The position numbers were made by a program, and so were the translations under genes. Below are positions 11,308-22,604 of a stretch of DNA of 64,000 bases, piece after piece. Source of the DNA: Diogma glabrata (Eukaryota > Arthropoda > Insecta > Diptera > Cylindrotomidae); assembly GCA_963693315.1 (NCBI GenBank), contig OY856188.1, positions 201,687,602-201,751,601 on the forward strand. The letters are read 5' to 3'. Positions within the stretch are counted from its first letter, which is position 1. Each line of letters starts with the position of its first letter. The notes beneath the pieces are model-generated. The model searched no databases. It worked only from the letters and a program-made list of their open reading frames with translations, and was not told the DNA's origin.

Positions 11308-11763
11308 ATTAGAACGTAAGCAATTGCTTCCTTGAAGCTATTGCTTCCTTGAAGAAACGAGCCTTCATATAACTATGTGTGGACTTTAATCTTCAAGAAA
11401 AACAGTGCGTCACAGGATCAAGGAATATGCAACCGGCTGGATTATTGGCAACTACATTTTTGTTTTGTTTCAGCAAATTTTTCTAAAAATTTGCTATTTA
11501 CTTTTGAATTTACTTTTATTTTCCCTATTCTATCATAAAATATTGGCCTATGTCATATTTTATCAGTGATATGATTTTTTGTTTAGTTATCCATTCTTTA
11601 ACAAAAAATATAAAAAAAACAAACAAAGAAAGATTTACGTCCATCAACACCTTTGAACGTATGTTGTTGTGGGACCTTGGTCTTAAAAGGTTTTTATGTG
11701 TTATTGTGACACATATTGTAATTCCTACTACACAACACATTTTATTTAAAAAAAAAAATTAGA
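11308..11763. repeat. Target-site duplication ATTAGA around the LINE derivative
   Basis: ATTAGA at 11308-11313 and again at 11758-11763 flanks the insertion in BEL-2 gag. This fits target-primed insertion. Confidence 0.65.
11314..11757 (+). mobile_element. Non-autonomous LINE derivative, copy 1
   Basis: The first ~300 bp is collinear with the 5' untranslated region of the LINE at 24.5 kb; shared phrases are TGTGTGGACTTTAAT, GGCTGGATTATTGGCA and CATATTTTATCAGTGATATGA. The copy then jumps to the last ~130 bp of the LINE: CAACACCTTTGAACG, TTGTTGTGGGACC, AGGTTTTTATGTGTTATTGTGACACATA, ACACAACACATTTTATT and poly-A. The whole LINE ORF is missing apart from its final codons. It is 5'-truncated relative to the copy at 17.4 kb. 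Small frames inside it are meaningless. Confidence 0.8.
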
Positions 11764-12830
11764 GCATAATTTAAAATCTTTTACCTTATGGTATCTTTCT
11801 ACAGGATTTAATTCTAAAATATTTCTACATCGATTTATGTCGTGATTTCCATTACATAATTTTGAAATTTGAATACACCGCTATTTGGTTTATGTTTTGA
11901 TTTGTTTTGATGTTGACAACTAAAGATTTACTATTTTCTATGGATTCTTTTTCAATGCGGCTTCTTTTTTGTAAAAATTTGTATAATTCATACCATGTCG
12001 GTAATTTCATCATCCAGTAATTCTGATTCCTATAAATTTCTTGCGTCTTTATCCAGTTTTTGTGAAATAATCTGAACGATGAACATATCCAACGTTTTCA
12101 CTTGTTGGCCTAACCTTTCTAATGCTTATATTTGTTAAACTATCATCTGCCAATTTCCTAACTACGATTCCAACGTACGATTCTTTTGATATTGATTTTA
12201 AATTCAATAATTGACTTATATGTTTGTCAATGATCGCACATTTTTTATCATATTGTTTCACTATAGATTCCTATTCAAATTTAAATTCATCCTCTGACAT
12301 TTCAATTTTTTCAATTGAAGTTTTTGCTTCTCCTTCGAGACATCCATTTAGATAATAAAACATCTCGATATCCATCAATGATTTATCATTAATAATCATT
12401 GCAACAAATATATCTTTAAATTTTATCCAATTTTTCAAAGAACCATCTAACTGTGGTATTTGTACGGGAGGCAGCTTCGCTCTACTTTTTATATTTCCAT
12501 TATCAACTTCTAAATTTATTTGTTTTTCCACTTTCTTTGCTTTCCGTCGTATCTTGCTTTATAATACTCATTTTGGAAATCTTCCATATCCTTATCCAAT
12601 TCATCTTCTAATTGGTCGAAATTAACTTCGTCAACACATAAATACAACAATTCCTCATATACTTCAGTATATTTTTCAAGATACGAATCTAATTTTGGTA
12701 TTCTAGTTTTCACTTCAAAAATAGACGTCTTAACTCTATAAGTATCTATAAATTTAGTCAAGTTTGATAATTGTAATCTAAATCCATATCTTTTATTTCT
12801 TATATATTTAATTTTTTCCAAATCAGCCAT
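11764..12830 (-). pseudogene. BEL-2 gag (pseudogene)
   Basis: The likely start is the methionine at 12830 (MADLEKIKYIRNKRYGFRL). A charged, coiled-coil-like N-terminus follows, and then the BEL-type capsid region PPVQIPQLDGSLKNWIKFKD (12271-12531). A block continues at 12049-12261, and the end of Gag contains CNGNHDINRCRNILELNP and VERYHKVKDFKLC at 11764-11890. The order matches BEL/Pao Gag (DUF1759-like region, then zinc knuckles). At least three frame breaks are visible. Confidence 0.8.
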
Positions 12831-13257
12831 TTTGATTTGACTAAATTTTACACCAAAGTAAGTCACTAACAAAAACAAAACTCAGAACAAAATTATTTAA
12901 GCAAGCACTATATTTTTGTTTTCTATATTTTGCGTTCTCGAACATACTCCGATTGTTTTTCTTTATGAAATACAATACTATCTATGAAAACATATTTTGT
13001 ATAAGTTTTGTTCTTTTTCTAACAAATTCAATACTATGAAAATTAACTTTTTTATAAGTTAGATTTTTATTATTTTTTCAACAAAAAACTATTAAACCAC
13101 TGTTTTTGCACTATTTTACTACTAAAAAATATTGTTGTAAACTAAACCACTTCTTCTATTAAGGCCAATATGGTGTAGCGGCGTGTCCAATTCTATTTCT
13201 AAAACCAACTCTACCGAGTTCACGAACTATAAATCTAATGTCTATTTATCCATAAAT

Positions 13258-13273
13258 CTGGCTTGAAGGACCA
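13258..13273 (-). promoter_or_regulatory. BEL-2 primer-binding site (tRNA-Tyr-like)
   Basis: The minus strand reads TGGTCCTTCAAGCCAG. The 3' end of eukaryotic tRNA-Tyr is expected to be complementary to TGGTCCTTCGAGCC, so 13 of 14 positions agree. It lies ~430 bp upstream of the gag start and three bases from a CA dinucleotide that would end the LTR. Confidence 0.7.
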
Positions 13274-13276
13274 AAA

Positions 13277-13588
13277 TGATTTTACTATATTAAAACACCA
13301 ATTTGAACTAGAAAACTTATTTATTTTTATTTAAGCAGACTGTATTTTGACTTGCGATCGCAATAGACATAACACCGGAACTACTTCGTTGTACAAAAAA
13401 TTCATTGTTTGTAAAACTACTACAAAAAATATTGCTATAATAAAATAGAACTAAAAGTACTACAATAATGACATTACGTTAGAATTCAAGTAATTGTGAG
13501 GCATTTCTTATTAGAGGATTTTAGAATTGCAATATAATTTTCCGAATGACAATTACAACAAAATTGTAATCTTCAAATATGATTATAC
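13277..13588 (-). repeat. Candidate 5' LTR of BEL-2
   Basis: The position is inferred from the primer-binding site at 13258-13273. On the minus strand the segment ends ...AGTAAAATCA just before it. The outer border is unknown; it abuts family R copy B at 13589. I could not find a matching 3' LTR at the other end. Confidence 0.4.
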
Positions 13589-13703
13589 TACTTCGGTTTT
13601 GAAAAAATCAAAGCATTGAACTCATGAGCCAATAGTGAAATTCTTACCCCCACTTTTTTGGCATTTCTCGAAGTTTTTTTTTTTTTTTTTTTTTTTAAGG
13701 CGT

Positions 13704-14537
13704 TCATGCTCCATGTAGGAGCGTTGCCAGGTTAATCAGCTTTGAATATTCACCACGGTCATTCGCAACAGCGACATAATTACCATGGCAGCCGATTTTT
13801 TTAAGGTCGTTTATTACGTCAGTCTCCCATTGTAGTCGTGGTCTACCTCGCGGTCTACCACTCCCTGGGGTACTAACGTACATTTTTCTAATCATTCCAG
13901 ACTGTGAATCAGCTCGTAGAACATGCCCAAACCAAGCAATCCTATTAGAACGGATACAACCTATTATATCAGGACCCTCAAGAAGGTCTCTGATCTCAAA
14001 GTTATACCGGGTTCTATACTCTCCATCGTCTGTCTTAAGTGGACCAAAAATGTAGCGTAGGATCTTACGCTCAAATACAGATAAATTCGATTCGTCATTT
14101 TGTGTAAGGGTCCACGTTTGTGACCCATACATCACAACCAGTCTAATCAATGTCTTGTATAACTTGAGCTTGGTGTTAGTAGATACATACGGTGATCCAA
14201 GGAGAGGTTTAATTGAGTAGAAAGTTCGATTACCTGCAGCGATTCGAGCTTTAATATCTGTAAGTATGCTGTTGTTTGAGTCAAGCATTGATCCCAAATA
14301 TTTAAAAGATTTAACTCCCTCAATTCGTTCATCGCCGCACATCAAATCTTTCTTCTCAGCCTCTCTTGAAACATTCATATGTTTGGTTTTATTGTAGTTA
14401 ATTTGCAGACCAATTTTCCTAGCACCACTCTCAAGCGACTTGAAAGTCTCACTCATAATAGCTTCACTTCGGCCGAGGATGACAACATCATCAGCGTAAG
14501 CAATCATCTGTACTGAGTTTATTGACTTGTAGAGCAA
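13704..14537 (-). pseudogene. RTE-like reverse transcriptase C-terminal part
   Basis: A 277-codon open stretch on the minus strand. It begins inside the RT palm with QMIAYADDVVILGRS, the YADD active site. GLQINYNKTKHM, KSFKYLGSM and VMYGSQTWTLTQ follow, then FERKILRYIFGP, RIAWFGHVLRAD and a terminal GRPRGRPRLQWETDVINDL block ending NLATLLHGA. These are the thumb and C-terminal segments of RTE-like endonuclease-reverse transcriptases. The fingers and first catalytic aspartate are missing, so it cannot polymerise. Upstream it is joined out of frame to the endonuclease N-terminus at about 14535. Two shorter relics of the same protein lie at 46.5 and 61 kb. Confidence 0.85.
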
Positions 14538-14660
14538 TAATATCCATCCTATACCTTTCAGCCTCTGTTTCTAGACTTATAAAAGCATCAGGAGCGCTCA
14601 GGCTGCGCACGTTCCACGTTCCGATTCGGTAGTCTGGTCCTTTTTCACGTCCAGGTAAAA
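14535..14660 (-). pseudogene. RTE-like endonuclease N-terminus fused to RT remnant
   Basis: The minus strand encodes DYRIGTWNVRSLSAPDA and ETEAERYRMDIIALQ. These are the GTWNVRSL start and the conserved glutamate-proximal segment of APE-type endonucleases. Immediately after ALQ the sequence switches to the RT C-terminal part in another frame, so the ~40-residue remnant ends by frameshift at the deletion junction. Confidence 0.8.
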
Positions 14661-16499
14661 TTCTGTTGTTTTTTCCGGGTCTGTTTTTCTCTTTCTGATA
14701 ACCAAATTTAACATATTAGTTTTTTTCCGGGGTTAGGGTGTTAACCTTAGGCCCAACCCAAATTGTCGTGAATGGGTCCGTTCTGCATATTAAGGTCACC
14801 AGAAACAACCTTTTTACACGTTTATATAGCGAGCCGCTTGATTCAAGACAGACGCCCGCTCCAAGCCGCCCCTGACATGGAGAACAGACGCTTGAGTCGC
14901 ATTGGTTGTAGAGCGCCAATTCGCCGTGATGTAGCGTCATTGACTAAGCAGTTTTTACTCTACTTGTCTCCAATACACCAACCTAATTCTGTCAGCATTA
15001 CCCAGGCAGCACGGCGTGGACGTCGAATTTCGGATTTCGCTACCCTCGAAGTTTTACTGATTCTAAAAAGCAAAAAAATAAAGTACGTCTGTCTGACGGC
15101 CATCCGTCCGTCATTACCTACGAAATCTAGAAAACCGCTGGAGGGATTTCAAATTTTTTTCTAAAAATAGGTACACTCAATGGGTAGGTTCTAAAGGACG
15201 ATGTGTTTGATAACTGTACCAGAAGTGTGTAAAAAAAATCTTTAAGTGTGTCAAAAATAGCAAATTTTCATATTTTTGGCTTAAAAAACGTTCATTTTAA
15301 GTGATAATGAGTAGGAACAAAGAAGGTGGAGAAATCTTGATGGTCGGGATTGGTATGTGATCAAAAACTAGATTATTGCATTATAAGTTTGTCAAAAAAA
15401 TAATGTCAAGTGTGTCAAAAAAATGATTTTCATTTCTTTTTTTAGCCAAATTTTTGGAAAAAAAATTTAGCTTTATATGACGTAAATGTGACATGGAAAT
15501 TTTTGAATTTGTTATATTTTTTGAAATATATTTGGAATTTTGAAAAAAGTTTGTATTTTTGATTTTGTAATAATTTTTGCAATATTTTTAGAATTTTGGT
15601 AAAAATTTTAATTTATGATTTTATTATAATTTTTGCAATAATCTTAGAATTTTGGAAAAAGTTTGAATTTTTAAGAACTTTTGGAATATTATTAGAATTT
15701 AAAAAAAGTTTAAATATTTGATTTTGTTCTAATTTTTGGAATATTTTTGGAATATTAAAAAAAGTTTCAATTTTTGATTTTGCTATAATTTTTGCAATAT
15801 TTTCAGAATTTTTGAAAAAAGTTTAATCTTTGATTTTGTAATAATTTTTGGAATATTTTTTCAATTTTGAAAGAAGTTTGATTTCATTTAATTTTTACAA
15901 TATTTTTGGAATTTTGAAAGAAACATAAATTTGTGATTTAGTAATATTTTCTCGAAACGCTAAATGGAGAGGTTTTTGAGTAGAACTAAATTATGTTAAT
16001 TTATGATCTGTTATAATTTTCCGGCAACGTCTTGATGTTTCGTTTTAGTTTTGTAATAAATTTCTAAACAGAAATAAAAAAATACTTGTACTTGAAGAAA
16101 AAGTTATGTTTGGTATAGATCGCTCCAACGTCTTGATATCTCAGAGCCTTGAGATTTCAGCCCCTTCATTTCTTTTGAATTGAATTTGAAAGGAAAAAGT
16201 CGGACAACTGCGAATAAAATTCGCTCGCTAAGGGTTCCGTGAATGTAAAAGAGCACAATATCAAAAATAAATGACATAAAGTTATGTTGTAAAGTCTTTA
16301 TATCACCAGACTATGGACGCATAACAGAATAAATGTTTAATCGTAAACGTCATTCGTAAATCTCAATCACATCTACATTGATCAAAAATGTTACTTGAGG
16401 TTAAATCTTATCCATAGCTGTTTATGTTAGCTAAAGAAAGATTTAACCAGTATTTTAATGGTCTAAATAGGGAATATTTGTTCTATAAATCAGCGTCGA

Positions 16500-18650
16500 A
16501 ATATAGGGTAGTATACATACACTTAAAATAGCACTTTTTTCTCAATAACTAAAAAACTGTGCATCGCAGAAATCTAAAAAATGTTGTAATGTTTCTTAAA
16601 TAAGTGTTCTTTCAAATGACACCCCCCCAGCCGTTTGGTTCCAAAAAAGTTTTTTTAACCCTCCCCTCACCCATCCCCTAAACACACAGAAATATAATTA
16701 TTTGAGAGTTCGCTATAAATTATAGTTCAAAATATAGCAAACTTCCTGTCTCTATGAATTTTTTCAATTTTTTCTGTCTATCAGTGTCGAAACGTAGGGG
16801 GGGGGGACGGTCTGGAATTTACACATTTTTTAGAATAACTCCAAAACTGTGTACTGCAAAATTCTAAAAAAAATTGCAATGTTTCTGAAATTTGGTGTTC
16901 TTTCAAATGATACCCCACTCGCTTGGGTCAAAAAGAGTTTTTTTTTATCTCCCTTACACCCATCCCCTAAACACACAGAAATATAATTATTTGTGAGTTG
17001 GCTATAATTTTCATTCAAAATATAGCAAATTTCCTGTCTCTATGAATTTTTTCCATTTTTTCTGTCAATCTGTGTGGAAACGTAGTGGGGGGGAACGGTC
17101 TGGAATTTGCACATTTTTTAGAATAACTCCAAAACTGTGTACCGCAAAAATTCTAAAAAAAATTGCAATATTTCTGAAATTTGGTGTTCTTTCAAATGAT
17201 ACCCCACTCGCTTGGGTCAAAAAAAGTTTTTTTTTACTCTCCTTACACCCATCCCCTAAACACACAGGTATATAATTATTTGTGAGTTCGCTATAATTTT
17301 CGTTCAAAATATAGCAAACTTCCTGTCTCTGTGAATTTTTTCAATTTTTTCTGTCTATCAGTGTCGAAACGTAGGAGGGGGGGGACGGTCTGGAATTTTT
17401 TTTAATAAAATGTGTTGTGTAGTAGGAATTACAATATGTGTCACAACACATAAAAACCTTTTAAGACCAAGGTCCCACAACAACATACGTTCAAAGGTGT
17501 TGATGGACGTAAATCTTCCTTTTTTTGTTTTTTTTATATTTTTTGTTAAAGAATGGATAACTAAACAAAAAATCCTATCACTGACAAAATATGACATAGG
17601 CCAATATTTTATGATAGAATAGAGAAAATAAAAGTAAATTAAAAAGTAGATAGCAAATTTTTACAAAAATTTGCTGGACTGGAGCAAAACAAAAATGTAG
17701 TTGCCAATAATCCAGCCGGTTGCATATTCCTTGATCCTGTGACGCACTGTCTTTCTTGAAGATTAAAGCCCACACATAGTTATATGAAGGCTCGTTTCCC
17801 CAAGGAAGCAATAGCGTCTCATCATCAAGGATTATTGCACAGCTAAGATTGAGGGTGCTACCGTTGACTGAATACAGTTCATCCGCCACCACCCTTAAGA
17901 TGTCACCTTGGCTAGTAATATCTCACTGCTATTGCCAGTGGTATGTGATATCTCACGCTAACTCGTATGTCAATAGCAGTTTAATTTGCACATTTTTTAG
18001 ATTAACTCAAAAACTGTGTACCGCAAAATTCTAAAAAAAAACTGCAATGTTTCTGAAATTTGGTGTTCTTTCAAATGATGGGTCAAAAACAGTTTTTTTT
18101 TACCCCCCTTACACCCATCCCCTAAACACACAGAACCATAATTATTTGTGAGTTCGCTATAATTTTCGTTCAAAATATAGCAAATTTCCTGTCTTTATGA
18201 ATTTTTTCCATTTTTTCTATCTATCAGTGGCGAAACGTAGGGGGGGGAACCGTCTGGAATTTGCACATTTTTTAGAATAACTCAAAAACTGTGTACCGCA
18301 AAATTCTAAAAAAAATTGTAAAGTTTCTGAAATTGGGTTCTCTTTCAAATGACACCCCACTCGCTTGGGTCAAAATTTTTTTCTCCCTTCCCCACCCCAA
18401 TCCCTTAAAAGCACAAAAATATAATTATTTGAGAGTTCGCTATATTTTTCGTTCAGAGTTTATCAAACTTCCTGTCTCTGTGAATTTTTTCAAATTTTTC
18501 TGATAATTAGGGTCGAAATGCAAGGGGGGACCAACTTTTTGTGTCACTTTATTGATAATAATTCAAAAACTATGCATTGTAAAATTCTAAAAAAATGGCA
18601 ATATTTCTAAAATCAAGTGCTCTTTCAAATGACACCACACACGACCTGGT
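16500..18650 (+). repeat. ~289-bp tandem satellite array
   Basis: The landmark CCCATCCCCTAAACACACAG recurs at 16670, 16959, 17248 and 18114, with a degenerate form at 18397. Spacing is 289, 289, 277 (after removing the inserted LINE derivative) and 283 bp. Each unit also carries ACGTAGGGGGG, TTTTTTAGAATAACTC and CTTTCAAATGA. The repeated short frames in this region are by-products of the array. Confidence 0.85.
17399..17982 (-). mobile_element. Non-autonomous LINE derivative, copy 2 (longest)
   Basis: The minus-strand sequence has the 5' part TGACATCTTAAGGGTGGTGG, CGAGCCTTCATATAACTATG and GGCTGGATTATTGGCAAC, then the junction CAACACCTTTGAACG, the 3' part with GTTGTGGGACCTTGG and TGTGACACATA, and a short A tail. 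A 5-bp target duplication AATTT flanks it (17394-17398 and 17983-17987) and restores a satellite monomer when removed. At ~585 bp it is the most complete derivative in the window. Confidence 0.85.
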
Positions 18651-19167
18651 TTTAAATGATGTTTTTACCCCTTAACATTCCTACCCCTTTAATTAATATA
18701 GTTATGAGTATCTGCCACTTTTCTATATTTTTCATTAAAAACCTACTCAATTTTCTATCATTCCAAATATATTTCAAGATTTTCGATGAAGTAGGGTCGG
18801 AGTTATTCGGGGCAATAAAACATCCAGAAAATGTCATTTTTCAAAATTATACAAAAAACGGTGAGGTGTAAAATTTCCAAAATATATTTTGAAATAATGC
18901 TGAAATAAAGCCCTTTCATATGATACCCTACTCGTCTCGATAAAAAATGTATGTTTTTAAAGGCTTTACATCGTACCTCTTTAAAACAAACGAACACAAC
19001 TTTATTTATTTTTTAACCCACCATCTTGTTTGGATAAGTTAGTTTTATAAGCACCTCAAATTTTAAATTCATCGGGTTAATGGTTCACGAGATAATCGAA
19101 ATAATGTGAAAAACACGTTGTACTCTCACCAATAGTGTTCCGTGTAAAAAAACGGAACCCTAAAAAC

Positions 19168-22163
19168 TTAAATTTAAAGTAAAAAACCTATATGTGCTTA
19201 AACATTTTTACATCTGCTTTCCAATTCTCTCCAAAAAATGGAGTGGCCCACCCTTTGGTCATTCTAATTTGAAAGAGCTCAAAACGGGCGAAAATCTTTG
19301 TGCCTATAATGATGGAATTTGATAAATTTTTCAGTCTGTCTGTACTATGTGCTTGCCGTTTGTAGGCCGGTATTTTCATCGTGAATAAGACATGGTATTA
19401 TGCCTTTATTTAAAAATTTTTGATATATATCTCCGATCTATAACTTGATTGCTTTGGTGGCAAAAATATAAGATATTCGGCATTGTAAAACTGAAAAATA
19501 ACCAAGTCGCACGATTGAACGCAATTATTTCGAGTGATATTAAAATTGAACAAAGAAACTTCTTTTTCGTTTCTTTTTTTATGCCCATGATTTATGTTGC
19601 ATACCCATTTATCCTTTTAATGTTTAGACATGTTTCTTTCCATTTTGTTGTTGTTGTAGCGTTGGGTTTGGTGCTCATCCTCCGGCTCCATGTCCAGGTT
19701 TAGAAACTCTGCTACTGCTCTTGGGTGGTACCATATATCTTCCTTTGTCAGATTAGTTGAATTTTCAGGCCATTCAAACGTTTCTTTCTATCATTGTTAT
19801 CATAATATTTGACGATTTAATAGCAACTGATCAAAGAGCTCCCATTTTAATTGTCCTCTGTTTTTTTGACTATATTATCTTTATACAATTTATTATAAAA
19901 TAAAATTCAACCTTTCTTGAATTTAATATATTTAAAATAAAATTTGACATGAAACTTTCTCTTACCAGGCAGTTCTGACACGCGTATGGAAAATGTAACT
20001 CATTTAAAAAGTAAAATGTAAATCAATTAAAAACAAAAAGCTCGTGCAACCCGTTTCATTATTAAACCAGTTTTAATCTTTAATTTTTAATCAACTAAAC
20101 ACAACAGAATTAAAACAAAACAAAATATTAGGCAAAACCGCAAATAATTAGTATTCAATCGACATCAAACCGCAATGTTCAATTTTCTTAAAAGTTTTTT
20201 TTAAGTTTTTCAATTGATTCTTTATTAAAAATTAAAATTGTGCTTAATTTTTTCTGTATAGCCAAACAAATTTTATTATTTCCAAAAATCAGCAACTTAA
20301 AGCTTTGTAAAACCGATTATTTTTATAATCAAATAAAATTTACATTTGTGAATTCCTATGAATCAACGTGTGTCATAAACAATGAAAGCTTGAAATAAAT
20401 AAATAACAAAAAATTTAAAAAAACATCAAGTTAATCCCAAAAATAAATAACTTTTGTTGAAACCCTTTAACCGAAATAAATCATTAACTCCCATAACCAT
20501 ATTCAGAGTAAAATGTAGCAACAAAGCAAATTGTTCAACAAACGTTTTCAATGTTATAATAATATAAGCTAACCTAACACATAACCCAAAGTTCAATACA
20601 ATCAGTTTTTTATTTGGTTTTGGATGAAAAAGACTGTTTAAGGAAAAAACTGCAGAAAAAAATTAAATATGTGTTTAAGATTGTAACATATATTTGTAAA
20701 GTTTTATTTGTCGGTTGGCATCTCAGCTTAACTCTTCCGAAAGCCACAAAAATACGTTATAAATGTAAAACAATTCTAGTAAAATCTAGAAAAACATCTA
20801 ATACAACCCAATACACCAAACCCTATCAGCAAAAAAACAGCAATGGTATAATATTTATTATTATACGAGGCCCATTGTGCTCATATAATTTTCATTTTAA
20901 TCGTAAAATAATTTTATTTATTTTCCATGCATATATATGTGTGATTTTCCCTCAGCATAGAAAATTTGGTTTCCATGTTTTTGACATGATGTCATTATTT
21001 GTGTTACCGACACAAGTAAACATAAATATTTATTTTGATTTTCAATTGATATTTAAATTTAAAAATATAATTTAATTTTTATATATATATTTTCTTTCTC
21101 GTTAATTTAAATTTTCTCGAATATTATTTTGAGTCGTCAAAACAACATTTTCTATTTCGAATCTACCTCGTCACACTGTTCACATTTTTACCATATTTTT
21201 AATTTTTATGATTTTTTTTAAGAAATTTTATTATTATTATAATCGTTTTTATGTATGTTGAAGGAAAATGTTTGCAAGTTAACGAGGAAAATTGAGTTTT
21301 TTTTATTATGATATTTGTTTTGGTTTTTGAAAATTTCTGTTTTTTTTATCGGTGGATTCATGTGGGATTTTATTTTATTTTCAAAAACAAACAGTTGTTA
21401 TTGTGTTTTTTTTGTGTGTTGTTATTGTTGTTTATAACTTATACATCAACATTTTCACATAAACAAAAAGTTACAATGTTGAAGTATGAAATGTTTTAAA
21501 TTTATCACATAATTTATTGGATGTGAGCATTAAAGTTGAAATAAAATGTGTGAAAATTTGATGGGATTTGAATTTAGGGTGTGAGAAAATTGAATTTTTA
21601 TCAGTTGAGTTGTGAATGTATGGCGATTGTGATTTAATGTTTTGGCCTAGATATGGTTTAACAATTTTGTTTTGAGATGAAAAGACTGAAATGAAAAAAA
21701 TTGAATTGATGATTTTTTGCTTAAAATTTGCGTACATTTCTGTTAGAATTAAGATAAAATCTTAATTGCTTAATATTCTGCGCTGCGTTGTTATATAAAC
21801 CATAAATTGTGTGTAAGTATAACATTCCTTCGATAGTTGATAGGTTTTTATTTTTAGGTGCATCTTTTAGTTACATAGGTTAGCACATATTGTAGTATAG
21901 CTTTGTAAGATATAAGTTTACTTGATCGTGATGGATGACTTGCAGATAGTTTGGTCTGGCGTTGGAAAATGCTCTGTTGGATGACTATGTCATAATAGAC
22001 TGGAGGACTGGAGGATGCATCACTGCATCAACACTTGAACACCTAAGAACACATCCCCTATCATTTTAAGTGTAGTATTTACTTACTCGACTTCTTCTGG
22101 TTAATGTTATATTATATCTAAATGCATATTGGAATAAACCAACAATAAACCACCATTAGATTG
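19168..22163. other. Non-coding AT-rich region
   Basis: No gene is supported. The longest open stretch (153 codons, 20614-21075) has low-complexity composition and no motif. A GC-richer patch at 19640-19790, beginning with a TTGTTGTTGTAGCG run, looks like part of a decayed transposon tail, but I cannot name it. At 21950-22140 a segment ending GGAATAAACCAACAATAAACC resembles the polyadenylation side of an LTR; this is weak. Confidence 0.4.
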
Positions 22164-22164
22164 T

Positions 22165-22240
22165 CGACGTTCTAGCCCAGCTGTTAAAGCGCTTGTGTTA
22201 TAATTTATGGGTGCTGGGTTAGATTCCATAGCTCGTAGAT
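22165..22240 (+). repeat. tRNA-like relic (possible SINE head)
   Basis: TCTAGCCCAGCTGTTAAAGCGC resembles an A box, and GGGTTAGATTCC, about 45 bp later, resembles a B box. No full cloverleaf with a paired acceptor stem is apparent. It is best read as a decayed tRNA-derived SINE or tRNA pseudogene. Confidence 0.35.
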
Positions 22241-22331
22241 ACCCTTGTTCTGAATTATATTTAAACTTTATCACTTCAATGTCTGTTAGAACTCGGTTTT
22301 AAATAATTTTAATATTAACCAAAAGAAGTCG

Positions 22332-22600
22332 ACATTTCATGTCCAACAAATAATTAATTTAATTTTTTTCCAAAAAATTGAGTAAAAAAAATGAAAATCA
22401 TTCTTTTGACACACTTGACAACTTTTTTTGTACAAACTTGTAATGCAATACAGTCTAGTTTTTTGTCTTGCATACCAATCCCGACCATCGAGATTTCTTC
22501 AAATTCAATGTTCCTATTCGTAATCACTTAAAATGAACGTTTTTTAAGCAAAAATATGCAAATTTCCTTGTTTTGACACACTTGACGATGTTTTGACATA
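22332..22600 (+). repeat. Family R repeat, fragment C
   Basis: Contains one GACACACTTGACAAC unit, the GTAATGCAATA phrase, CATACCAATCCCGACCATCGAG and TGAACGTTTTTTAAGC, in the same order as the right part of copies A, D and E. It stops where the Gypsy fragment begins, so one truncated the other. Confidence 0.75.
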
Positions 22601-22604
22601 CTCG

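Larger units (their letters stand above)
2790..13588 (-). mobile_element. BEL-2: degenerate BEL/Pao LTR retrotransposon with nested insertions
   Basis: Read from right to left on the minus strand, this element has a candidate 5' LTR, a tRNA-Tyr-like primer-binding site (13258-13273), gag (12830 to 11764), zinc-knuckle/protease (11307 to 10718), RT and RNase H (9965 to 8060) and integrase (8054 to 7394, then 3533 to 2790). The gene order is typical of the BEL/Pao superfamily. Three insertions interrupt it: 11314-11757 (LINE derivative), 9968-10717 (palindrome) and 3534-7393 (foldback composite). Frameshifts and stops are present in almost every domain, so it cannot encode functional protein. 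It lies exactly between two family R copies in opposite orientation. Confidence 0.85.
13678..15044 (-). mobile_element. Internally deleted RTE-like non-LTR retrotransposon
   Basis: A ~1.37-kb insertion on the minus strand. Its poly-A tail appears as a T-run at 13678-13696. Its 5' region (about 14660-15044) is GC-richer and probably 5' untranslated. Between them lie the first ~40 codons of an APE-type endonuclease and the last ~280 codons of an RT protein; most of the endonuclease and the RT catalytic core are deleted. The target duplication shows that the insertion kept its real 5' end, so the deletion is internal, not a 5' truncation. Clade placement (RTE/BovB-like) is from memory of the protein style and is tentative. 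Confidence 0.8.
13667..15055. repeat. Target-site duplication CTCGAAGTTTT
   Basis: CTCGAAGTTTT lies at 13667-13677 and again at 15045-15055, on either side of the RTE-like insertion. Other family R copies have a single CTCGACGTTTT at this place, which confirms that the sequence was duplicated on insertion. Confidence 0.85.
13589..16169 (-). repeat. Family R repeat, copy B (split by RTE-like insertion)
   Basis: Inverted relative to copy A. It starts TACTTCGG at 13589 with the conserved TTCTTACCCCCACTTTTTTGG block, is interrupted at 13678-15044, and continues with GATTCTAAAAAGC, CGAAATCTAGAAAACCGCTGG, the GACACTT-type boxes and the AT-rich array. It ends in GAGATTTCAGCCCCTTCAT. The interruption is an RTE-like retroelement with a visible target duplication. 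Confidence 0.8.
16199..19167 (+). repeat. Composite repeat G carrying tandem satellite monomers
   Basis: It begins with GTCGGACAACTGCGAATAAAA and GCTAAGGGTTCCGTG, and ends with CACCAATAGTGTTCCGTG and a GTTCCG/CGGAAC hairpin near AACGGAACCC (19130-19160). Between them lie a ~300-bp unique head, a tandem array (about 16500-18650) and a divergent tail (18650-19160). An inverted, shorter version with the same head and tail lies at 29340-30563. No coding frame is credible. I infer a mobile or satellite-derived non-autonomous repeat. Confidence 0.75.

Noticed and set aside
13676..13697. T-run considered as a transcription terminator
   Set aside because: It is the reverse complement of the poly-A tail of the RTE-like insertion, bordered by its target duplication.
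14772..15164. 130-codon forward frame over the RTE 5' end
   Set aside because: It runs antisense through the element's 5' region and across the target duplication into family R, so it is not a gene.
17410..17622. 70-codon frames at 17410-17622 and 11550-11762 with similar proteins
   Set aside because: They arise from the two copies of the LINE derivative read in opposite directions; the similarity is at DNA level.
20614..21075. 153-codon forward frame
   Set aside because: Its composition follows the AT-rich DNA, no motif is seen, and there is no supporting context such as a promoter or splice structure.
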